From: Mya arenaria
Taxonomy: Eukaryota; Mollusca; Bivalvia; Myida; Myidae
NCBI RefSeq assembly: GCF_026914265.1
Contig: NC_069135.1
Location: 38,554,946-38,618,945 of the forward strand
Reading direction: 5' to 3'
DNA length: 64,000 nt
Part shown: in pieces, positions 1 through 11,769 of the stretch
Position numbering within the stretch: the first letter of the stretch is position 1
How the letters are laid out: every line of letters starts with the position of its first letter
Position numbers and translations under genes: made by a program
The notes under the pieces: model-generated
Databases searched by the model: none
Told to the model about the DNA's origin: nothing
Seen by the model: only the letters and a program-made list of their open reading frames with translations

Positions 1-1161
1 TCGGCAAACTGCACACTTGATGCCATAATAAATCATGTCCATCGACTTCCAGAATGAAGAAATGACAGCAGCACAGAATTGATTTCAATTGGACCTCTGT
101 ACTTTCATCACCTTGTTGTAGTCAAAGACTATGTTTTAGTGTGCAGTGCGGGATCTTGAGAAGCTTTCTGCTCGTCTGATGAAGTAAGTTTGGCAGAGTG
201 TGACACTCCTATCTACTCATATGGCTAGACACCTGTGATCTATGTCTTCTTGTGTGTGCCCAACCATCACCTGAAGAGAATTTAGAGGAAGTTAGTGCTT
301 GATTACAAGTCAATGTGACAAAACAAGGTCTTTCATTTATGCCACCAAGAACTAGTATTCCAAGTTTCATAACTCGTATGTTAACTCAAAGCAATTGAGC
401 AGAAACTGTTTGGTAATTAATTTTAAGTCACTGCTTCCACTTATACTGCAAGTAATATTGAACGTGAACCGACTGACCCAAATGCAATTCTAAATAATTT
501 TTATGTGCAGAAACCTTAATCCTATTGACACAAAAGTAATCCAATTGTATGTCTTCACAAAACATTCTACAACAATATTTGTCAATTTAACTCAAAGATT
601 GATTACTGTTTATTAGTCAGACAAACACAGAGATGGCCCTATATCGCTCACTTGATTTGAGAAAGGATTCTAACTTAGTTATTGTTTGGACACTTACTGA
701 ACACTTTTGGTCTGACTTTATTATGCAGCTGGTCAAAATATTAAAAGTCCCTTAATAATGGGCTTACAAAAACATAAAAAATGTATTTGTTTAAAAAATT
801 ACAAAGGGCCATAACTCTTACAATATTTAAGTTTGTATTGAGCAGAATAAAAGGCTTTGCCTAAAATACAACCTTAAAACTATATTTACAAGTAAAACAA
901 AAAAATCTACAAATATGTTTTTAGTATCTGGTTTTTGAGAGTGAATGATCAGAAGAAAACATCACACATTCACAATCATATTAAATAATAATTTAGTTTT
1001 TTTTTAAATTATATTATATTTCAAAAACACTGCAAAAGACAAGACACTTACGTTTCAATTTCTTGATTTAATACAGTGATGATTATCAATTCTTATGAAG
1101 GCAGATGGGTCTTACACTCTAACCAGTGCAACTTGCATGTTCTTAGTCACTCAGTTATTAC
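1..1161. other. no gene recognised
   Basis: AT-rich sequence with no open frame that reads like a protein and no repeat that recurs elsewhere in the window. It may be the 3' side or last intron of the possible minus-strand gene whose exons are proposed at 1162-1264 and 2255-2331. Confidence 0.4.
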
Positions 1162-1264
1162 CTTTCTTAAAATTCTCCTCTTGATCTGAGCCACGCCAAA
1201 ATGATGGGAGATGCTTTTGTTTTTCCATCAGAATGTATAGCACCTCTGTGTTTCTGTTTGTCTC
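1162..1264 (-). CDS. possible exon of an unrecognised gene
   Basis: On the minus strand a pyrimidine-rich acceptor ending TATTTCAG precedes 103 bases that end AAAG before a GTAATAAC donor-like site. In phase 0 the stretch is open throughout (begins ETNRNTEVLYILMEKQ). In the phase left by the exon proposed at 2255-2331 it reads DKQKHRGAIHSDGKTK and meets a stop shortly before the donor, so it would then be the last coding exon. The phase conflict is unresolved and I do not recognise the family. The support is splice signals plus a protein-like reading, which is weak. Confidence 0.22.
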
Positions 1265-1659
1265 CTGAAATAGTAAAAGTTTATTATTAATAATAATAAC
1301 AATAATAATAATCAGTGACTTTTATTGAAATTATTTTCACCGATTGTGCCTTGCACATTGGGGAACAAAGTTGACTTCTGAGGAGAAGATTTTTCCATAT
1401 AGACATATAGCAAAAAATAGCTCCGCACCCTGGAGCAATGTTTTTTATAAATCAATATCCAGTGAAGAAAATTCATACAGGATATTGAAACATATTTTGC
1501 TTCAAATGAAGACTTTTAACAAAAATAACTTAACTAGCTCTTCATCATATTAAATAAAAATTAACACAGTCTATGCCGCACACGGAGCCCCGCATTTGAT
1601 CTTTTACCAAAGTTTGATTGAGAGTTTAGTTTCACATCGACAAGTCTTTACAGGTCTAT

Positions 1660-1745
1660 TAAAGCTGCACTCTCACAGATTAAACATTTTGAAAACGGTT
1701 ATATTTTTTATCTTAGAATGAACCAATGTAAATGATGAATTCTTT
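1660..1745. repeat. one end of the AAGCTGC MITE family
   Basis: Begins TTAAAGCTGCACTCTCACAG, the terminal motif shared with the complete copies at 11986-12273, 14820-15159 and 16561-16909. The opposite end is not present nearby, so this is a truncated or solo terminus. Confidence 0.6.
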
Positions 1746-2254
1746 GAATTCCCGTCAAACATGTCCGAACCAAATTCAAACTATGGATAATCACTGTCAT
1801 TCACGATGAAATTCAGCACTTCTTGCCCAGTATATATACCCTTACCTTAAGCAGAAGGCAAATTAAAACAAACACATTTGTCCGAAATTTAATCAAACTT
1901 TAAATGGTAGTAGGATTGTCATTTGTTCACGTAATTTTCAAGAATCAGGAAGTGGAGAACATTATAAAGCCATTTAACAATACAAACAAGACGATTTTCT
2001 ATTGAATGTACAATAGTAGTACCGGGGTAATATGCAAATAGTTATTATCTCAAGAAAAGGACATCAAGACCAGTTCATTTACCAGTAGCATCTGACAAGT
2101 CAATAATGGTTCTGAGTTTAAAGAGCATAATTTTCATTTTACTGTTTGTTTAATCATTATATATTTAACACCAGTTGTGAAGAAGGAGTTATCATTATAT
2201 AAGATTATATTATCTGGCAGTGGTTGAAAATGTAAAGTGAGACCAGTTTTTTAC

Positions 2255-2331
2255 CTGTTATTGAACAAACTGTTATGTTGGCAGGACTGTCCTCCTCAGC
2301 AATGCAAGAACAGCAATGACTGGCTGGCACT
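2255..2331 (-). CDS. possible cysteine-rich exon of an unrecognised gene
   Basis: A minus-strand acceptor (CATTTTACAG) and donor (AACAG then GTAAAA) enclose 77 bases. They read VPASHCCSCIAEEDSPANIT in the phase with one leading base. The exon ends in phase 1. The three closely spaced cysteines look protein-like but match no family I can name. A longer open frame covers the same DNA in another phase. It may belong with the stretch at 1162-1264. Confidence 0.22.
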
Positions 2332-2639
2332 CTGTAAAATGGCGATTAAAACATTTTGTCCAATTAAAACTGTCCCTTTCTAAACAATCCATCAGCAATA
2401 TATATAAATGAGCTGCCCCATGTGGAAATGTATCTTGAGAAGTTTCCATTCCATGTAATGATGTCATAAAGATGAGCAGAAGACATTACTTACTATGCAG
2501 TAAAAGTTCTTACTTTAACAGTAAAGATATCTTTTTTTGAGAAAATTTATCAAAGTGAGCTCTTTTATGTCATGTTTCTAAGTCTTGTACACATCTATGT
2601 TACATATATAAATAATAAACAGGAATAAAATGAGGAGTT

Positions 2640-3270
2640 GTGTACACACTTATTCCTCCTTATGTACTGTGTAACTCAAGAAAAACAATCCATAATTCTA
2701 GTAAATCTCTAGAATTCCCTTACTTTTCTCGCTGTACAAAAATGAATGAGGAGTTGCAAACAAGCAGGGCCATAAAACTTTTGCTATTTAAACTGTACCG
2801 CAACAGCAATTTAAAGACAGTGATACTCATTGATGGAATAGGCACTTAGACAGCTACATTTTCTGAGAAATGGAGATCAGACTAAATTCTCCAGAGATAA
2901 TTTATAGATTTATTTGAAATAAAGAACATGTTACAGTGTTTGTGTTAAACTTGTTACTTAACCCTGATTTAACAAAATCATTACCTTCAAACTGGTGATA
3001 AAATAAAAACAAATATACCTTATTAAACACTGTTTACTATCACATCTGTACCCCCCCCCCTTCTTACATACTTAAGCGGCTGTTACCAAAGTAAAGAATG
3101 AAAGGTCCACAAGACCAATTATAAACCATGAACCATGAGAATCCTGTTTACTAATTTGATTTTAAATCACCCAAAAGGCTTTCTACACATAATGGTTCCT
3201 TAATTAAAATCTAGTCTCCAAAGGTGTCACAGTTGTGATTTCATTGAAAGACTTGAGATACGTTATTTAA
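2640..3270. other. no gene recognised
   Basis: AT-rich unique-looking sequence with a short C homopolymer near 3051. Nothing else was recognised. Confidence 0.4.
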
Positions 3271-3528
3271 AAAAATGACGACAGGAAAGATTATACGCAG
3301 AAGTCTGGCCGGGTATATAAGCCTGGAAATAAATACGCAAAAGCTCACCATGCTGCTAAGGAGTCTTATATAATTCCCGGCCCCAGTTCAGCTGGAGATT
3401 CCACACGGCTGGAAAACCGGCCCGGTGCACCCAAGCTTCACCATCGGCAGTATCTGCAAGAGGAGGGTGTAAATCTGGGAAAACGCATTTATAATCAATT
3501 TGCGAAAGTTCTTATCCGTCATAAGTAG
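3271..3528 (+). other. 86-codon open frame in a GC-richer island
   Basis: An open frame without an ATG lies in a locally GC-rich patch, unlike the AT-rich flanks. It includes YIIPGPSSAGDSTRLENRPG near its middle. The minus strand of the same patch carries a good acceptor (CCTCCTCTTGCAG) followed by a frame reading EAWVHRAGFPAVWNLQLNWG, so the coding strand is ambiguous. No family was recognised. It may be an exon or the remnant of a mobile element. Confidence 0.22.
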
Positions 3529-4287
3529 TGAACATGTATGTGGCTTATAGAACATCTGAAATTAAGTTTAATGAAGGAGACAAAGTTCGGTCTGGGATCT
3601 AAACCTGGATTTTGATGCTGAAATTGTAAGGGCCGAATTCAGAACATCCACTCTCACTCACACTCCAACCACATTCCCGTAAGGGACACTCAAATGATCA
3701 CTTGAGTGGAATATGGGCAGTGACACTCAAGTGATCTGTTCGTATTCACACGCCTCGCTAACACTCCACTTCATCAAGTGAGCAATACAGTATATAATTA
3801 TACACGTATGTTTACATGATCATATCGGATTATCTGTTTGACTATGGTGATGTTTACATTATACATTGTAAACATATGTTTATTTGAGATTTGAGTACCT
3901 TATTGTTAGTTATGGCAACAAACAAATGATAATAAGTGTTATTCTAAAACTGATATTTTCATTTTAAAACAATTGGCTAATAAAAATAAACGTTTTGGGT
4001 TGTAAATAACTGTTGCAAAATACGTTTAAATGCATGTTTTTTGTTGTCATTGTTGTTGCTGTTTTAAATATGTAGCCGTTTTCCATTATATCACTTAATA
4101 TGTATTCATATATAATCTTGTTTTTGTATTCTACATAAAGCGGTCTTGGGCGTTTGAAAATAATATATGGAAGTTGAAAAAATGGAAGTTGAAAAAATAG
4201 CAGATGGATAGAATTAGCGAATGAATCTACTTCTTATGGGGAAATAACACCTCGGAGTGAAAAACAACTCAAGAAATGTAGGGGAAA

Positions 4288-4425
4288 ATGGATGAAGATG
4301 ACGATAATAATAATAATAATGATGATGTTGATGATGATATGGTGGTGTTGGTGTTGGTGGTGCTGCTGCTGGTGTTGGTGGTGCTGCTGCTGATGATGAT
4401 GAAAATAATAATAATAATAATAATC

Positions 4426-4470
<45 letters not shown>

Positions 4471-4493
4471 GTAATAGCAATAATAGTAATAAT
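4288..4493. repeat. compound trinucleotide microsatellite
   Basis: Runs of GAT, GGT, GCT and then a long AAT/ATA tract. It is open in several frames on both strands purely because of its period of three. There is no sign of a real protein. Confidence 0.9.
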
Positions 4494-4547
4494 AATCCAG
4501 CTGAATGTAGGCTGGAAAATACATATCGATTCCCTTACCACGCTATG

Positions 4548-5050
4548 AAATGGCCTAGCGGCGTCAAGTTAGCGGCCTGGCGGCCTAGCCGCCTCATGTG
4601 ACTAGCGGCCTAAAATTGTTTTCTATTCCAAAGCATTTTATATGCGTTCTTTTCTAAAACAATGATAAATTAAATGTCCTTTTCATAAATCAACATCCTT
4701 TAGTGAATATCAGCATTTCCCCCTTTTCATGGGCTGCTGGATGAGTTTTGGGGATTTTTAGGCCGCTAGGCCACCAGGCCGCCAAGTTCACGCCGCAAGA
4801 CCGCTCAAGCGTGATGTATTTTGCATAGGAAAACAATTATTTTAGCATTGTTTTAGAAGAAAACTCATATAAAAATGCGCTGAAGTAGAAAACAATTTAA
4901 GGCCGCTAATGTACGACTAAAAACATTGATTTATCTTATTTTCCATTTAAACCATTGAACCTTGAAATAGATAACAAATTTAGGCCGCTAGTCCGTCAAC
5001 CTCACGCCGCTAGGCCGCTAACTTCATGCCGCTAGAATGCTAACTTCACG
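4548..5050. repeat. palindromic GGCCGCTA repeat cluster
   Basis: Many copies of TAGCGGCC / GGCCGCTA. A large imperfect inverted repeat links 4601-4662 and 4840-4905, each carrying AATTGTTTTCTA and CTAAAACAATG. The centre of symmetry is near 4755. It looks like a foldback MITE nested inside the TIR element at 3630-5537. Confidence 0.6.
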
Positions 5051-5537
5051 TACCTTTAGCTGCCTGTCTTTGCAGCCATTGATGAATTGCAAACATCAAC
5101 ATTGCTGGGGGTTCAAGATCATTGCGAGACAAAACAAATATATGATAGGCGCATCCTTTTGAATTTGTTTTGTTTATAGATGGCCACATTATTGAATGAA
5201 CATGTACTTCAATGGATTATCCCGGTCTCTTAAATATTGTCTGGGAACGAGCATGTCCCTTATTTGTTCCAAATATTTGATATATTTCATCTTTTCTACT
5301 TGCCATGTACTTTTTTCACATACACTCATTCAATTCCTATTCACAACCAATCCTCGAGGGCGGTTCATGTGGCCTAGCCGAGCACTCACAAATGTCCCAC
5401 TCACGCAAAACACTTGAGTCTCACTCACACCTGTGAATACGGATATACCTTTCACTCGAAAATATCTCGACCGTTATGTGATTACAGAGGATTAACTCAT
5501 TGAGTGTGAGTGAGAGTGATTGTTCTGAATTCGGCCC

Positions 5538-8367
5538 TATGTTTTGTTCAAATGAAGTATAAACTTACAGTGAGTACAGAGATATCTTGAAATCCAGATT
5601 TATCGCTTACCTTAAGTTCGTAGGGCTACAATTGAGAACTTTACTGTAAATTGCAGGAACTGTCCCCATGAGCCTATTGTCTGTTAGGGGAATGGTGGCT
5701 TAGGTGATTGGTGGTACCACTCTGCATTTCTTATCCACACAAAACACAGTGTATCTGAAAATGACATAGAATGGCCATGCACTTATGAAAGCTATGCTAG
5801 AAATACGCCGTTATGAGTGTATCAGATGACATTTCCACACAGAAATTGTGAGGCCTCCAATACAGCAGTACTGACATCAATGACGAAAACATATATATCT
5901 GTCATGGAGCTATGCTGGTTCTGTGGCGTCAAAACCACTGCAACTGGGCAATTCACTAGAAACATCTTTTCAGAAAAAAGAAACAACCAATACTGTGTAG
6001 CCTTTGTCACCCAGTGAACACCCAGAGCATCCAGTTACTTTGAGCATCTATTTACTTAGAAGTAGCCACATTAAGATCTCAAATTAACAAAAAAGTGTAT
6101 CCATAAGCTTTCAAATACTGAACGAAGTGCAACTTTAAGGGGGGCTGCGAGCAAATATTGTCAAGGGCAGAAATCTTGCAGAAGTTTGAAAAAGATTATG
6201 CAAAGCTCTAGCTTGATGATTTTGGCCCAATTTCAAATTGTTACTCAGTAACACGGCGGCGTAAATTTAATCTAACATCAATATAGTTACACAGGAAAAT
6301 AAGAAATAGCTTTAAACTCTCTAACATTCATGGCAGAGTGTCTGATGACGGTCCAGTATGCCAAAAGGATGGAGAATATGTGAAACATGCACATACACAC
6401 CTTTACAGCCCAACATTTGGTTATGGTTTCACAGTTATTCATTTACACAAACTCACAATCAATCAATCAATCAATCAATGCACACCCACCTAGAAAGGTA
6501 CGACATCCTTTGGAAGAGATGAATCTTGCAGTCTGGTAGACGGTTGCTGACTTAACTTTATTGTCCCAAGCAGCAACTGCAATTAGATAAACATGTTGAT
6601 GTTCGCACTAAAACAAAGCTTAGTATTGAGTTAAATTAAACATGCAGCCTGTTGGCTGGGGTAACATATCTAAATCCCCAAATGGATGATCTGATCCCAG
6701 CCAACAGATCAGCGAAACACGAATTGTATTGCGTGTCCAGGGGGGGGGGGGGGTCCCAAGGATATATCTTGACGCAACTTACCATAGCCGCCTTGCGTTT
6801 TTGTTCACAAAGCCGGCACACACAGTTCATTCTCAGTTTGCATGTTGTGTACTGAAAAGTTCCAGCTTTCCATGACACTCGCAATAAACCTATCCATGAA
6901 TTAAAACAAATTAACAAATAACTACCAGGTAATTATGGAAAAATAAATGTCATTTTTTACTTGATTGATAAATACAACTTATATTGCAGTCAAACTGGAT
7001 AAAATATCAGAAAAATGTGTCCTGTTCCAAAAAGTGTGTTTTGAAGTTGCAGACAATAGTCCAAAGACCAAGAATTTAAGTGTTTAGACAGGGGCAGGCA
7101 AATCTTAAAAAAAATGTCAAAATTTTAAAATTTAAATAAAACTAAAATTGTACAAACCTTATATAAATCATGTGTACACTTGAAAATACATACAAGGATA
7201 CAATGTACACATAATCAAACGCTACCTGAGAGAATCATTTTTTTTCAAGAACTAATTGAAGGAGTTCTATGACCCGCAAGCATTTTGTTGTGGGCGGACA
7301 CCTTTAAACCTCTTTCCCGCACATTAATTAAACACATCTTATGTTTTGTCAGTGCCGGTTTTGATGACCAGTATAAATCTAAAAGCAGTTTTTCTGCCAA
7401 TATTTACCCAAATGATTTGGATGAATGCTTAACAAGAAAGTGCAGTGTACACAATCAAATAAAGTATTTAGTGTTCCAGAAATAATGAGCAATCTGAAAT
7501 CTGACCCCTTACATTCCTTAAATATTCACAAAGAGTTAAGTTCAAATTTAAGCAACATAAATCACATTCAAGCAGAATAATATTAAGCAAAAATGAGCAT
7601 GAAAATAGAAACCAACTGAATTGTATTTTCAAATGTTCCATCCGTGTTTGTTTGTTATCTTTTTATGATTCAAATGGTAAAAAAATGGTGCAAATGTGAG
7701 AAGCTCTGAAGAAGAAAACTGATATTTTAATAGAAATAGTGATGAAATCACTGACATTATGTTTACTTAGCATCTAAAGCAACAGACCAACCAGACCTAC
7801 CAGTATGCTAATCTATATTTAACTGCTAAATTTTAAAAACCCTAAACATACAGATAAGATCTGTGGCGCAGTTGTTTACATTGTGTGATTAAAATTAAAT
7901 TTTTGGTGGTGATTAGTATAAATCCAAGATTTGTTTTCAGAAGATCAGCAATAGTGTTTTTTCTTTGTCTCAATGAAAAATGTAATGTTCAAGTTCATAA
8001 GCGCTGTTTAATCTGAGAATTTCCCTTGGTGTGAACCGCTTACTGTGTCCAAGTTATCCAAGCTGGATCTAAGACATTACTACAATATGGGCAATTCGCT
8101 CTGCCATTTTTATAGATATTTGTGTATTCCAAAGGTATTCTTTTGGTACATTGAACTCACAACAATATTTGAACTCCTGACGTCCAGCACCGCTGTCAGA
8201 TTATCTAATCCAACCACTATGCCATTGCATGCTCTTTACTGAATGAAATAATGTAAGGCATTTGTATCATTTCGTCTTTTATTTATTAAAATCTGAGATG
8301 TTAAGGGAGCAAATCCCTTTTTAGATTGGAACATACCAAATAATAATAAGCGACGATGTAGTGGTAA
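5538..8367. other. no gene recognised
   Basis: Unique-looking AT-rich DNA with a (CAAT)n run near 6460, a G homopolymer near 6740 and a small palindrome at 6649-6706. Short open frames here look random in composition. Confidence 0.4.
6649..6706. repeat. 58 bp palindrome
   Basis: CTGTTGGCTGGG and its exact reverse complement CCCAGCCAACAG are separated by 34 bases, so the stretch could form a hairpin. It matches no other repeat in the window. Confidence 0.6.
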
Positions 8368-8550
8368 ACCAAGTTTGCTAGAAATCAATCGAGTTTCTCC
8401 AAAATACAAGCAAAAATTACACCGGATGTTGATACTAGTGATTTAGTTTCGGATGAACAAAATCCGGATAAATCATTTGCTTTTCATCCAAAGGGTGGAC
8501 GATTTATACTACTGTACAAAAGTCATAAAAATAAACGAAAAAAACGTTGA
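8368..8550 (+). other. 61-codon open frame, possible exon
   Basis: An ATG-less open frame contains TPDVDTSDLVSDEQNPDKSF and ends in a lysine-arginine-rich tail before a stop. A TAG acceptor-like site sits near its start. The acidic then basic composition looks more protein-like than the neighbours, but the family is not recognised and no partner exon was found. Confidence 0.2.
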
Positions 8551-9136
8551 ATATGTATATTAAACACTTACCAAGTTACCATTCTCTCTCCGTAAGAGAT
8601 GAACGCCATACTGCATAATTGCACGGAGATGGTACCACGGAGATACCCGAAAATTTCCGTTATATTCCGGAAAGTTAAATTTCTGTATACTTGAAAATTT
8701 GGATGCTGATGGTACACGAAATATCGAATTTCCTTATTTCTGTTTTTTATGGAATGAAACTTCGGGATAATATACAATAGGCTTTAAATAAAGTAAAACA
8801 AATAAAAAATGCTTAGTATATAGCTATTTTTGACCAAAATTATGATTTTTTCCCTGGTCGCCTTAATAGCTATTTTTATGGATACACAAATATACACACA
8901 CAAAAGTTTAAGAATATTTTTTTTGATATTAAAAGATAATAAGATTTAAAACAATGAAATGATCTCGTAAATAAACATTCAAGCTTATCAACTTACTATC
9001 AATGGACATTTTTATTGACATTTGATACATCAAATCTGGACTGAAAATATTAAGGAGACCATTTTTTGTCGCCTTAATCCAGCGGTCCCCATAATGCCTA
9101 GATTAATATATATATGGTCACCTTAATATCTGTAGT

Positions 9137-9137
<1 letters not shown>
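8551..9137. other. no gene recognised
   Basis: AT-rich sequence with nothing recognised. Confidence 0.35.

Positions 9138-9186
<49 letters not shown>
9138..9186. repeat. (AT)n microsatellite
   Basis: Uninterrupted TA dinucleotide run directly before a dispersed repeat copy. Confidence 0.95.
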
Positions 9187-9191
<5 letters not shown>

Positions 9192-9198
9192 TATATTT

Positions 9199-9455
9199 TA
9201 AAGCTTCACTCTCGCAGATTGGCCGTTTTGACATTTTTTTGTACTGGAATGAACCAATGCTTGCGTTAATATCCGATCAACGGTACTAAAAGACTTCTGG
9301 CAGAAGATATATTTACACTTTTCTTGTTTACGTTAAAAAATGATGTCTTATGCCGAAAATTTATAATTCTTAAAGCGTTAGTAACGCTTTTAGCCATACA
9401 ATATACATTTTTTAACGAACACGTAATGCGATGGTATTCAATATGCATTTTAACC
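9199..9455 (+). repeat. dispersed repeat, copy 1 (AAAGCTTCACTCTCGCAG end)
   Basis: About 250 bp that recur in inverted orientation at 24553-24806 with only scattered differences. The end AAAGCTTCACTCTCGCAGAT resembles the terminus of the AAGCTGC MITE family, and internal palindromic stretches such as AAGCGTTAGTAACGCTT are shared. No matching inverted terminus was found, so it may be a deleted member of that family. Confidence 0.7.
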
Positions 9456-9845
9456 ATCTCTGTGCCAAGGGCCTATTTTTATATACTACGTTGAGTGCCG
9501 CGGGCCTATTATGTGCCTATTTTGGGTGGGTCATTAAAGTTGCAAATATTATATAAACGGCAACAATTACCATGGAAAACGTCACTGTATATAAGTTGTT
9601 TATTGTCCCTTACGTCATATCCGCCCGTGCTGAACCGCTCCAAGACGCACGCGACGTCATTCCGTTTCCCGCGTTTTTCGTTTCCCGCGTTTTTCGTCAT
9701 TACTATTTTTTGTCTTGCTTTTAAGTACCTTTAAACATATATATAAACTACATGTTATGCTACATATCAATATAAATAATTTTATAAACTGTACGACGTC
9801 ATTTAGGCACTTATAAAGCACAAATACGCACACAGCAATCTCTTC

Positions 9846-9846
<1 letters not shown>

Positions 9847-9918
<72 letters not shown>
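9847..9918. repeat. (TAA)n microsatellite
   Basis: About 24 units of TAA in an uninterrupted run. Confidence 0.95.
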
Positions 9919-9920
<2 letters not shown>

Positions 9921-10073
9921 GTTATAATATAATAATAATAATAAAAATGATAAGAAAACAAGGATATCATAATTTAATGCAAAACTTTTTTCCTATTGAG
10001 CTATTTCGACATTGTTACTAGTAATCAGATATAAAAAGACATAGTTGGATAATGGATTACTTGAGTTGCAGGT

Positions 10074-10548
10074 GTGGAAAAAATGGTACTCAACAAAGTA
10101 TTTCGAATGGCGCTGAATGCTTATACACTGTTTCATCAAACAGTTCCGAGACCAGTAGACAGGCAGCGTTTTTTGGAATCATTAGTGGAAGAACTTGCGT
10201 ATGCCCAAAAGGTCCGAGTGGTGCTTCTTGGTGGGTAAATCAAACGTTATCATGATTCGCCATTATAAATAAGAATGTGTATACGATATAAACTAGCTAA
10301 GTCAGTACAAAAAACTACAGTTCGTAGAAATTCACTTTAAATTTGAAATCAGGGGATAGTAAAACTAATATGTAAAGCAGATTAAAATATATATCAAATG
10401 TTCGATATAATTTCAGACCGGAAACGACATGAGTGTTGTGTATGCAGCAATAGGAGAGCGGAGAGGCGGCGGTCGCGCTTTGTATGTGGCACATGTAGAC
10501 GGGGTTGCCACAAACAGTGTTTCCATGCATGTTTGCCAAGAAGTGACC
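10074..10548 (+). pseudogene. piggyBac transposase C-terminal exons with cysteine-rich finger
   Basis: Two exon-like blocks. 10074-10230 reads FRMALNAYTLFHQT and FLESLVEELAYAQ, the helical insertion/C-terminal part typical of piggyBac transposases. It ends in phase 1 before GTGGGT. After an intron with a TTTCAG acceptor at 10416, 10417-10548 reads RKRHECCVCSNRR, FVCGTC and CHKQCFHAC, the cysteine-rich C-terminal DNA-binding finger of that family. The phases of the two blocks agree. The 3' end of the frame runs into a (TTCG)n/(ATTC)n tract, so the natural stop appears lost. The upstream catalytic exons are absent, so this is a remnant. Confidence 0.75.
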
Positions 10549-10550
10549 GC

Positions 10551-10662
10551 TCATTCGTTCGTTCGTTCGTTCGTTCGTTCGTTCGTTCGTTCGTTCGTTT
10601 TTTCGTTCATTCATTCATTCATTCATTCATTCATTCATTCATTCATCCATTCATTCATTCTT
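10551..10662. repeat. (TTCG)n then (ATTC)n microsatellite
   Basis: Tetranucleotide tract lying at the 3' edge of the piggyBac finger exon. A much longer ATTC tract lies in the equivalent region of the second piggyBac copy (23104-23440). Confidence 0.95.
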
Positions 10663-10749
10663 CATAAAAAACTCTTATTAAATTGTTGAACACGTCACCC
10701 TTTGTTGTTGACAAGTAACTAATCAGTATAATTTATGGCGTTTCTAGTG

Positions 10750-10751
<2 letters not shown>

Positions 10752-10797
<46 letters not shown>
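10752..10797. repeat. (AT)n microsatellite
   Basis: Pure TA dinucleotide run just beyond the piggyBac copy. Confidence 0.95.
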
Positions 10798-10799
<2 letters not shown>

Positions 10800-10800
<1 letters not shown>

Positions 10801-11769
10801 TGGGGATGGGAATATGATCATTCTGGCCCAAAAAAGACATTTTGAGATATTATAATCTTTGTGATGCCAAGTATTTCTATAACAGAAGTCCAAACTTTCG
10901 AGTTAAAATTCACAAAACGTAAAAAATACAGTACTTTTCGTAAAAGAGGTGTAGAAATCAAAATGAACAGAATGTCTGGTCAAATGTGTTTATTTGGAAT
11001 GAAATATCCATGACAGATGAGTACCATGTCTAGAGTGATTAACATGTAACATATAAGTTTTAGCATAGGCCAAAGCTTCGTCTCACAAAATACAGTAGTA
11101 ATACATGACCCTGAGGTAAAGACGGAATAAGGCTACAAACAAACAATTTACATAGTTCCACAGGCAATGATTTTTCCAATTTTGCTCTGAAACTATCAGT
11201 TTTTGCAATACAGTGTCAAATTATGTTAAGCTCTCTGCAAAAGGCCACCAGAATCTTCTCTTTTATTCAACTTAAAAAAAATATTGATACTTGAACACAA
11301 ACACTATTTTTTCTGTATTCACATCCAGATCTTGGGCAACGGTGGGAGATGGGTTCAACGGGGTGCAGATTATTGTGGTCTTGAGCCATCGACTACATCA
11401 CTGATACTAACTGAGATGAATATATAATGAGTTCACTATGCATTGAAAGAGGTAAACCAAATGACTCAACACTGAGTATACAGTGCTCTATAAGGTCGTT
11501 CGACTGAGTGCACTTATCAGGGATATTGGAAAGACTTCAAGCATATTCGCTAAAATCATATCAATAACTTATAATTTCATGAATGGCGTTGTGTGAATTA
11601 TTTAAATGATGTTTTCTGCATCATATGATTATTATATTTTAAATGCCATCTTGCAGGCTTCATGAGCTGTATTTAGTCCCCAATATGTCCACGCTTTTCG
11701 CATTGGGTAGAACGTTCATAAGTGTAACTTGTATGTTTTTTCCATGCTTTGGTAGACACAATTACTTTC
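10800..11769. other. no gene recognised
   Basis: AT-rich unique-looking sequence with no supported feature. Confidence 0.4.

Larger units (their letters stand above)
3630..5537. mobile_element. 1.9 kb TIR element with GGGCCGAATTCAGAAC ends
   Basis: The left end GGGCCGAATTCAGAAC, followed by CACTCTCACTCACACTC, is matched by its reverse complement at the right end, giving terminal inverted repeats of about 35-40 bp with few differences. Flanks are TAA on the left and TAT on the right, so a 2-3 bp target duplication is possible but not clean. The interior contains a trinucleotide microsatellite and a palindromic GGCCGCTA repeat cluster, and no transposase, so it would be non-autonomous. Terminal structure is seen directly; the class is inferred. 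Confidence 0.65.
9960..10735 (+). mobile_element. piggyBac-type transposon remnant, copy 1 (3' part)
   Basis: This segment aligns with 22630-23530 over its start (ATGCAAAAC...ATTGAGCTATTTCGACA), its coding exon and its end (CAGTATAATTTATGG). It is therefore the 3' part of a second copy of the same element. It retains the last two exons of the transposase. The core catalytic region, which is present in the other copy, is absent here. Confidence 0.75.

Noticed and set aside
4234-4548. Overlapping open frames on both strands
   Set aside because: Low-complexity trinucleotide microsatellite.
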